From Gemmatimonadota bacterium (GTDB lineage: Bacteria; Gemmatimonadota; Gemmatimonadetes; Longimicrobiales; Gaopeijiaceae): a DNA stretch of 9,253 nucleotides. A program made the translations under genes and the position numbers. The notes beneath the pieces were generated by a model, which was not told where the DNA came from, did not search any database, and was given only the letters and a program-made list of their open reading frames with translations. Positions 1 through 7,769 of the stretch are shown here, one piece after another; position 1 is the first letter of the stretch; each line of letters begins with the position of its first letter. The stretch is taken from the NCBI GenBank assembly GCA_018678395.1, contig JAHHMJ010000174.1:1-9253 (forward strand). Direction: 5' to 3'.

Positions 1-591
1 AAGGTCGTGGCCAGCATCGACGAGGCGGCCCACGCGCGCGCGCTCGCCAACCTGGCCCGCATTCTCAGTTGGGCGGGCAAGCAGGACGAGGCCCTCACCG
101 TCGCGGATCGCGCCACGGAGATGGCGCGCGATCCGCACACCGTCTTCCAGATGCTGACCGTCCTGGTGCGCGACGGCCGTACGGATGAGGCGCTGGTCTA
201 CGCGGACGAAGCCGCCCGCCTGATGCCCGACATCGCCGATGTGCGCAAGATGAACGGCGTCTTGCTGGCCGAGAACGGTCGGAGCGCCGAGGCCTTGCCC
301 GAGCTGGAGGCCGCCGCCCGACTCGATCCCACCCTGACCGACATCCACTACCACGTCGGCGTGGTCCTGTCGGATCTCGGGCAGGCGGCTCGAGCGGAGG
401 CGGCGTATCGCCGCGCGATCGAGATCGACCCGTCTCAGGCCGACGCCCTCAACAACCTCGGCATCCTGCTGGCCCAGCGCGGCGACACCCGCGGGGCGCT
501 GCAGCTGTTCGAACGGGCGGTGGCGGCGAATCCCGCCCACCCGAACGCCCCGCAGAACGCGGCGCGTGCGAGGCGGTTGCTGGGGGGCTGA
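1..591 (+). CDS. TPR-repeat protein, C-terminal part (5' end outside window)
   Basis: The frame is open from the first base (codons AAG GTC before the GTG at 7) and ends at TGA 589-591, so this is probably the C-terminal part of a longer protein. The visible stretch of about 196 residues is almost entirely helical TPR-type repeats of about 34 residues. Typical TPR positions are seen, such as A-L-x-x-A-D-x-A and Y-R-R-A-I-E-I-D-P, followed by A-L-N-N-L-G-I-L-L-A-Q-R-G-D. About four to five repeats can be counted, the last ones closest to consensus. TPR arrays bind other proteins; nothing here identifies a partner or a catalytic domain. In related bacteria such tails occur on secreted sulfatases, kinases and stand-alone proteins, and the missing 5' part decides which this is. 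The next gene on the same strand also ends in TPRs, but about 100 bases separate them, so co-transcription is uncertain. Confidence 0.8.
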   Translation, partial: KVVASIDEAAHARALANLARILSWAGKQDEALTVADRATEMARDPHTVFQMLTVLVRDGRTDEALVYADEAARLMPDIADVRKMNGVLLAENGRSAEALPELEAAARLDPTLTDIHYHVGVVLSDLGQAARAEAAYRRAIEIDPSQADALNNLGILLAQRGDTRGALQLFERAVAANPAHPNAPQNAARARRLLGG

Positions 592-676
592 ACCGGACGG
601 GTCACCGGCCTCGGGCTGGCGCTAGCCTCCCCGATCGCGAATAGGTATGCACGGAGCGGTTGAGCCATGTGACCCA

Positions 677-692
677 AGAGGAGCGGTTCGCC
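677..692 (+). promoter_or_regulatory. Ribosome binding site fixing the kinase start at ATG 693
   Basis: GAGGAG at 678-683 lies nine bases before ATG 693. The longest reading frame could begin at TTG 660 or GTG 669, but the purine-rich motif would then be inside the coding region and neither codon has a comparable motif upstream. ATG 693 is therefore preferred. Confidence 0.65.
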
Positions 693-2960
<2,268 letters not shown>

Positions 2961-3011
2961 TACGGTGAAGCTCAACGAGGACCCGCGATCGTGCCTGCCC
3001 GATGGTCCGTC

Positions 3012-4289
3012 CTAGCCGCCCGCCACCCGCCGGAACGGCTGCCGCCGCCCGTATACCAGGGACCGCCACAGCCACTCCAACGGCCCGGCCTGGTAGCGCG
3101 ACAACCACCACGGTGACGCCACGATCAGCAGCGTCCAGATCGCCACGACGATCGCGCCCTGGCCCACCCGGTCGATCGACCCGAAGAGGCCCAACCCGTG
3201 GCCGTAGAAGAGGGTCGTACAGATCACCGTCTGAGCGATGTAGTTGGTGAAGGCCATGCGGCCCACGGCCGCGAGCCGTGCGGTCAGGCCACTCAGCGCC
3301 CCGCTCTGGCAGATCAGCATCACCACCCCCACCCACCCGAGCGCCACCGGGATGCTGCCCCAGTAGTTGTAGAGCGATCCCAGAAAGAAGAAGTCCGGGG
3401 CCGCCCAATCGGTGGCGGCATTGCGCGCCATCCCCAGGGAGATGAGCGGGATTCCCACGAGGAGGCCTGCCGCGATCATCGCACCGTACGTTCGAGCGCG
3501 AGCGAGCGCGCTGAAGACGCCGAGCTTGAACAGCGCCATGCCGAACAGCATGAGACCCCCGACCCGCCACAGGCCCCAGACCGGGTAGACCTCGGTATGC
3601 ATCGAGAGCGACTGCGGTACGCGGTGCTCGTTCTGCCGCAGCCAGCCCCCGCGATACGTCGCGACCTCCGCCTCGAGTGCCTCGCGCGGCGGGTCCATGT
3701 CGGCCACCGCCTCTGCCACGTCCTCCGGGGGCCACTGCGACACCGAGAGCCCCGCTGCCGCCATCACCCCCGATCCCACGATCCACGACAGCAGGGCGAG
3801 GGCGATCAGCGTGCGCGGGCGTCGACGTCGAAAGACGTAGACCAGCGTCCCGGTCAGCGCGTACCAGACCAGGATGTCGCCATACCAGAGCGCGTAGGCG
3901 TGAACCAGGCCGAAAACCAGCAGCCAGAACATGCGCTTCAGGTGCAGGCCACCGGCGCGCGCGCCCCGCGCCTCCCGGCGCTCGGCCATCAGCACCACAC
4001 CCGCTCCGAAGAGCATGGAGAAGATCGCCATGAACTTCAGGTCGCCGAACAGGTGGGTCAGCCTCCAGACCCAGCCGTTCAGACCGTCCAGGCTTCCCCA
4101 GACCGTGGGGTTCTGATAGGCGGCCGCCGGCATCGAGAACGAGCCGATGTTCATCGTCAGGATGCCGAGGACGGCGAATCCGCGCAGCACGTCGAGCGAG
4201 CGAATGCGGTCCGCTTCCCCGACCGGGGTCGCCCGGGAAGGGTCGCCGGTGGGGCGCTCGTGGGCCGTAGGGACTCGGTCGGGAGACAT
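3012..4289 (-). CDS. DUF418 family (YeiB-like) multi-pass inner-membrane protein
   Basis: The 425-residue product has the hallmarks of the DUF418 family, including its C-terminal domain. In order these are S-L-D-V-L-R-G-F-A-V-L-G-I (31-43), K-F-M-A-I-F-S-M-L-F-G-A-G (85-97), L-W-Y-G-D-I-L (124-130), W-R-V-G-G-L-M-L-F-G-M-A-L-F-K (221-235), G-R-M-A-F-T-N-Y-I-A-Q (343-353) and G-P-L-E-W-L-W-R (402-409). There are roughly eight to ten hydrophobic segments, a hydrophilic loop at about 170-210 and a basic C-terminal tail, as expected for an inner-membrane protein with its end inside. Length is normal for the family. The biochemical role of DUF418 is not settled; transport or modification of a small molecule or envelope component is inferred from its acyltransferase-like membrane layout. 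ATG 4289 has no clear Shine-Dalgarno motif, but no better start exists before the conserved first helix. It is divergent from the glycosidase gene and shares its control region. Confidence 0.93.
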   Translation of the reverse strand: MSPDRVPTAHERPTGDPSRATPVGEADRIRSLDVLRGFAVLGILTMNIGSFSMPAAAYQNPTVWGSLDGLNGWVWRLTHLFGDLKFMAIFSMLFGAGVVLMAERREARGARAGGLHLKRMFWLLVFGLVHAYALWYGDILVWYALTGTLVYVFRRRRPRTLIALALLSWIVGSGVMAAAGLSVSQWPPEDVAEAVADMDPPREALEAEVATYRGGWLRQNEHRVPQSLSMHTEVYPVWGLWRVGGLMLFGMALFKLGVFSALARARTYGAMIAAGLLVGIPLISLGMARNAATDWAAPDFFFLGSLYNYWGSIPVALGWVGVVMLICQSGALSGLTARLAAVGRMAFTNYIAQTVICTTLFYGHGLGLFGSIDRVGQGAIVVAIWTLLIVASPWWLSRYQAGPLEWLWRSLVYGRRQPFRRVAGG

Positions 4290-4384
4290 GCGCGGTCCAG
4301 GCGGGTGGCTCGGAGGGGTTCGCGGCCGAAGATTCGTCAGAGTGGCCCGCCGCCGATGGACCGGTCAAGCACGCACCGTCTTTC

Positions 4385-4413
4385 TTGACACGCGCGGACC
4401 CACGCAACACTTT
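4385..4413 (+). promoter_or_regulatory. Candidate promoter for the glycosidase gene
   Basis: TTGACA at 4385-4390 is a perfect sigma-70-type -35 hexamer. A 17-base spacer leads to CACTTT (4408-4413), a poor -10 matching TATAAT at only two positions. The -10 position overlaps the left arm of the palindrome at 4409-4433, so a protein bound there would block polymerase. The leader before ATG 4511 would be about 90 bases. The call rests mainly on the -35 and its position. Confidence 0.4.
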
Positions 4414-4433
4414 GTTCGGTGACCGAACAAAGT
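4409..4433. promoter_or_regulatory. Perfect 25-bp palindrome, probable repressor operator
   Basis: The arms ACTTTGTTCGGT (4409-4420) and ACCGAACAAAGT (4422-4433) are exact reverse complements around a single central G. Perfect symmetry over 12 bp per arm, AT-rich outer ends in a GC-rich setting and overlap with the expected -10 region point to a dimeric helix-turn-helix regulator such as a TetR- or LacI-type repressor. The family assignment is inference; no regulator gene lies in the window. A terminator is less likely because no T-run follows and the site is between divergent promoters. Confidence 0.75.
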
Positions 4434-4497
4434 AGGGCGTCGCACGGCTCGCAACCCCGCGCGTGGGGGCGGGCGTCGCGGCGTTTCCCAAGGGCTC

Positions 4498-4510
4498 GGA
4501 GGAGGCTCCA
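4498..4510 (+). promoter_or_regulatory. Strong ribosome binding site deciding the glycosidase start
   Basis: GGAGGAGG at 4498-4505 stands five bases before ATG 4511. The reading frame can be extended upstream to GTG 4463, but the motif and the signal peptide that begins at 4511 show that ATG 4511 is the start. Confidence 0.85.
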
Positions 4511-7500
4511 ATGCGTGGGTTTGGGTTCGATGTCGCCCGCCGCGTGGCGCAGCGATGGCTGCCGGCGATGTGCGTCACCCTGCTGTTGGCGGTGCCTGGC
4601 GCCGTCGAGGCGCAGCATGATATCCAGATCGTCACCGACGCCGATGGCCAGCGCCTGGTGGTCGACGGCGAGACGGTGATGGTGAAGGGGGTCAACTGGG
4701 ATTACTTCCCGATCGGCACCACCACCACGTACAGCCTCTGGACACAGCCGGCGAGCTTCATCCAGCAGGCGCTCGACCGTGAGATGGCGCTTCTCCGAGC
4801 GATGGGGGGGAACGCCATCCGGGTCTACAACGGCATTCCCGCGCGCTGGATCGAGTACATCTACGATACGTACGGGGTCTGGTCGATCGTGAACCATCCG
4901 GTCGGCCGCTACGGCGTGACGCTGGGTGGCACGTACATCCCTGCGACCGACAACTCGAACGAGACGCAGCGCCAGCTGATCATCGACGAAGTGGTCTCGA
5001 TGGTCGAAGAGCAGGACGGCACGCGTGGGCTCCTCATGTGGCTGCTCGGCAACGAGAACAACTACGGTCTCGAGTGGAGCTCGGCCGAGACCGAGGACCT
5101 GCCCGCGGGTGAGCAGTTCGCCGTGAAGGCGCGCTACCTGTACTCGCTGGTCGGCGAGGTCACGGCGGCCATCAAGGAGATCGACACGGCTCGCCCGGTC
5201 GCGCTCGCCAACGGTGACCTCCAGTACCTCGACATCATCGCCGAGGAAGCGAGCAACCTCGACGTGTTCGGTTCGAACGTGTACCGCGGGGATTCCTTCC
5301 GGGACTTCTTCCAGCGCGTTCAGGACGAGATGGGCATCCCGGTCATGTTCACCGAGTTCGGTGCGGATGCCTTCAACGCGCGCACGATGGAAGAGGACCA
5401 GGTCACGCAGGCTCGGTACCTGATCGAGCAGTGGCGGGAGATCTTCGAGCAGTCCGCCGGGAAGGGCCTCGTGGGCAACTCCATCGGTGGTCTCACCTTC
5501 CAGTGGACCGACGGCTGGTGGAAGTTCGGCCAGACGGAGCGCCTCGACATCCAGGACACCAACGCGTCCTGGGCCAACGACGCCTATCCCGAGGATTACG
5601 TCGAGGGCAACAACAACATGAACGAGGAGTGGTGGGGGATCATCGCCAAGGGCCCCACCGACGCCCAGGGGTTCTACGGGCTCTACCCCCGCGCGGCGTA
5701 CTATGCGCTGCAGCAGGCGTACGAGCTGGATCCCTACGGCCAGGGCGTGGACATCGCGTCCATCCGCGCCCACTTCAGCGACATCAGCCCCGTCGGTACC
5801 GAGCTGATGGCTCGCGCCGACCGGGCGACGCTGCTGGGCCAGCGCACCAGCCTGGCCCGCTTCTCCGGGATGCGGATGGAGTTCGAGACGTACTCCACCG
5901 GCGGGGACGGGATCAGCACTCCTGACGAGGCCGGTCGCCCCACGGACCAGAGTCCGGGCTTCCAGGGTTTCGACACCAAGCAGTCGTTCTACGCCAGCTT
6001 CCAGGCGAATCCGGCCTCGAACATTCAGGCCGACCTCACGGTGAACCTGCTGGGCGCGGTTCCGGACAACCCGATCGACGAGATCTTCTACGAAAACGTG
6101 GGTCGGACCCGTCGCACCGAGCTGAACGGCACAGCCGCCGACGTCTCGGACTTCGAGCGGCTGCGGGTCTACCAGGCCGACGTCTCCTGGGACGACGACC
6201 TGTTCAGCATGGAGGGATTCTATCGAACGGGCCATTACCACTGGGCCTACGACGGGGACTTCTTCAACCTGTATCGCGAGGCCAACTACGGCCCGAACAT
6301 CGACATCTACAACGGCGTTGCGCCGGTGGGTGTGGAGTTCACGGGCAAGCGCCAGTTCGAAGGTCTCACGGTCGCTTTCGGCCCCGAGCTGTGGTGGGGA
6401 GCCAACCCGGCCGTCATGGCGAAGTACACGCGGCCGATCGCCGGTTGGACCGTGACCGGTCTCATCCAGGAAGACATCACCCGCCAGGGCAACATCGCCT
6501 CGTCGTTCGCGGTGCCTCAGCCCGAGAACCGGAAGGCGACGATCCACATGGCGCGCACGTGGCGCGGTGTCGACATCGACCTGGGCGGCATCTGGGCCGG
6601 TTCGAAGCAGGTGGGCCGCTCGTTCCAGATCGCCGACGGTGAGCCGGGCGACTTCCGGTTGCTCCAGGACGAGATCAAGGACGGCGACACCTTCGGAGCC
6701 AAGGCGAAGTTCACCGTTCAGCGCGGCGCCTGGAACTGGTACGCGATCGGCTCGGCGATGGGTCTCGTGGCCGACGGCGGCTACGACCAGACCCAGATCT
6801 TCACGGGCTACACGCTGAAGGACACCGGTAGCGGTAACCAGTGGCAGATCCTGAGCGGTCTCGCCTACAACACCGGCAACTGGTCGATCGCGCCGAACTT
6901 CATGTGGAACAAGCCCATCGTCGGGCCCGTCCCCGCGCCCTGCGTCTCGGGGAGCAACGACCAGTGGGGCGGACAGGAGTGCATCCCCGGCACCACGCCG
7001 GCGCGCCCCCGCAACATCCTGGACGATCCGTTCTCGGTGCGGCTGAACCGGGAGACCACCGCCGGTGAGCTGGTCATCACCTACGACCCCACGCCGGCTA
7101 CGTGGATGTACACCTGGGATAGTGACATCCAGGAAGACGCCGAGTTCGCGGTCAGCGCCGGCTTCACCTTCCGTCGCCACCACACGACGGCCGACGCCGC
7201 CGTGGGTATCGCGGCGGACGGCCGAAGCCCCTTCGCGTTCCCGGCGGGTACGCCGGCACGGGATCTGTGGGAGGCTCGGGTCCGCATGGTCTCGAAGCAG
7301 CCCGCGGGCGGCCCCGGGGTCATCGCCAACGTCTACTTCGGCACGGCGGAGCCCAACGGAGCCGACCTGATCGCGGGCACCGATGAGACGCGTGCGCTCG
7401 GCTCGACGATCGATCGGTTCGGTGCCGACGTCCGCTTCCTCGCCGGCCGCTTCAAGGCCGCGGCCCACGCGAAGTTCAACGACTGGGGTCCCTACGACTA

Positions 7501-7762
7501 CCACCGGGACTTCAACCTGACGTTCCCGATGCAGCTCATGGGCGACATCTCGTGGACGCTCGGCCTGCCGGACTGGCTGGACGACCGCTCGAACACGCGC
7601 TTCGGGATCCGGGGTGCGTGGCGGACGCTGGACCAGTACTCGCCGCGGTACTGCCCCGGATTCTCCTCCGGCCCCAACGGGTCGCCGGTGTGTGATCCGA
7701 CCGCCGACGGCGACAACGGGCGCGAGTGGGAAATCCGGACCTATCTCCATATCGGGATGTAG
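4511..7762 (+). CDS. Secreted GH2-type TIM-barrel glycosidase fused to a predicted outer-membrane beta-barrel
   Basis: The 1083-residue precursor starts with a Sec signal peptide: arginines at 10, 11 and 15, a hydrophobic stretch at 17-31 and likely cleavage V-E-A|Q after residue 34. Residues about 45-420 are a clan GH-A TIM barrel of the GH2 catalytic type. It shows V-K-G-V-N-W-D-Y (58-65), G-N-A-I-R-V-Y-N-G (about 101-109), W-L-L-G-N-E-N-N-Y-G with E182 as probable acid/base, and M-F-T-E-F-G-A-D with E282 as probable nucleophile. The 100-residue spacing suits beta-strands 4 and 7. The N-terminal sandwich domains usual in GH2 are absent. From about 445 to the end, aromatic-rich alternating strands with polar, Gly/Asp/Asn-rich loops suggest an outer-membrane beta-barrel of perhaps 16 or more strands. 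The last strand ends in Met, not the usual Phe. The mature protein has only four cysteines, at 811/824 and 1048/1061. Substrate unknown; the GH3 neighbour suggests a beta-glucan or similar beta-linked glycan. The catalytic domain is firmer than the barrel. Confidence 0.85.
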   Translation: MRGFGFDVARRVAQRWLPAMCVTLLLAVPGAVEAQHDIQIVTDADGQRLVVDGETVMVKGVNWDYFPIGTTTTYSLWTQPASFIQQALDREMALLRAMGGNAIRVYNGIPARWIEYIYDTYGVWSIVNHPVGRYGVTLGGTYIPATDNSNETQRQLIIDEVVSMVEEQDGTRGLLMWLLGNENNYGLEWSSAETEDLPAGEQFAVKARYLYSLVGEVTAAIKEIDTARPVALANGDLQYLDIIAEEASNLDVFGSNVYRGDSFRDFFQRVQDEMGIPVMFTEFGADAFNARTMEEDQVTQARYLIEQWREIFEQSAGKGLVGNSIGGLTFQWTDGWWKFGQTERLDIQDTNASWANDAYPEDYVEGNNNMNEEWWGIIAKGPTDAQGFYGLYPRAAYYALQQAYELDPYGQGVDIASIRAHFSDISPVGTELMARADRATLLGQRTSLARFSGMRMEFETYSTGGDGISTPDEAGRPTDQSPGFQGFDTKQSFYASFQANPASNIQADLTVNLLGAVPDNPIDEIFYENVGRTRRTELNGTAADVSDFERLRVYQADVSWDDDLFSMEGFYRTGHYHWAYDGDFFNLYREANYGPNIDIYNGVAPVGVEFTGKRQFEGLTVAFGPELWWGANPAVMAKYTRPIAGWTVTGLIQEDITRQGNIASSFAVPQPENRKATIHMARTWRGVDIDLGGIWAGSKQVGRSFQIADGEPGDFRLLQDEIKDGDTFGAKAKFTVQRGAWNWYAIGSAMGLVADGGYDQTQIFTGYTLKDTGSGNQWQILSGLAYNTGNWSIAPNFMWNKPIVGPVPAPCVSGSNDQWGGQECIPGTTPARPRNILDDPFSVRLNRETTAGELVITYDPTPATWMYTWDSDIQEDAEFAVSAGFTFRRHHTTADAAVGIAADGRSPFAFPAGTPARDLWEARVRMVSKQPAGGPGVIANVYFGTAEPNGADLIAGTDETRALGSTIDRFGADVRFLAGRFKAAAHAKFNDWGPYDYHRDFNLTFPMQLMGDISWTLGLPDWLDDRSNTRFGIRGAWRTLDQYSPRYCPGFSSGPNGSPVCDPTADGDNGREWEIRTYLHIGM

Positions 7763-7769
7763 GGCCCGG

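Larger units (their letters stand above)
4290..4510. promoter_or_regulatory. Divergent control region between the DUF418 and glycosidase genes
   Basis: This 221-base gap separates two start codons facing away from each other, so it must hold both promoters. It contains a rightward consensus -35 hexamer, a perfect palindrome and a strong ribosome binding site, all listed separately. On the leftward strand TTGACC (complement of 4363-4368) could be a -35 element for the DUF418 gene, but I find no convincing -10 at the right distance. No small gene is supported here. Confidence 0.7.

Noticed and set aside
592..692. Possible promoter for the kinase gene in the gap after the TPR gene (TAGGTAT near 642 as a -10).
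   Set aside because: No acceptable -35 hexamer is found at the right distance, so the call would rest on a short chance match.
4568..4573. Cysteine 21 of the glycosidase precursor as a lipoprotein attachment site.
   Set aside because: The preceding residues P-A-M do not form a lipobox and the hydrophobic core continues after the cysteine; the V-E-A|Q cleavage site is much better.
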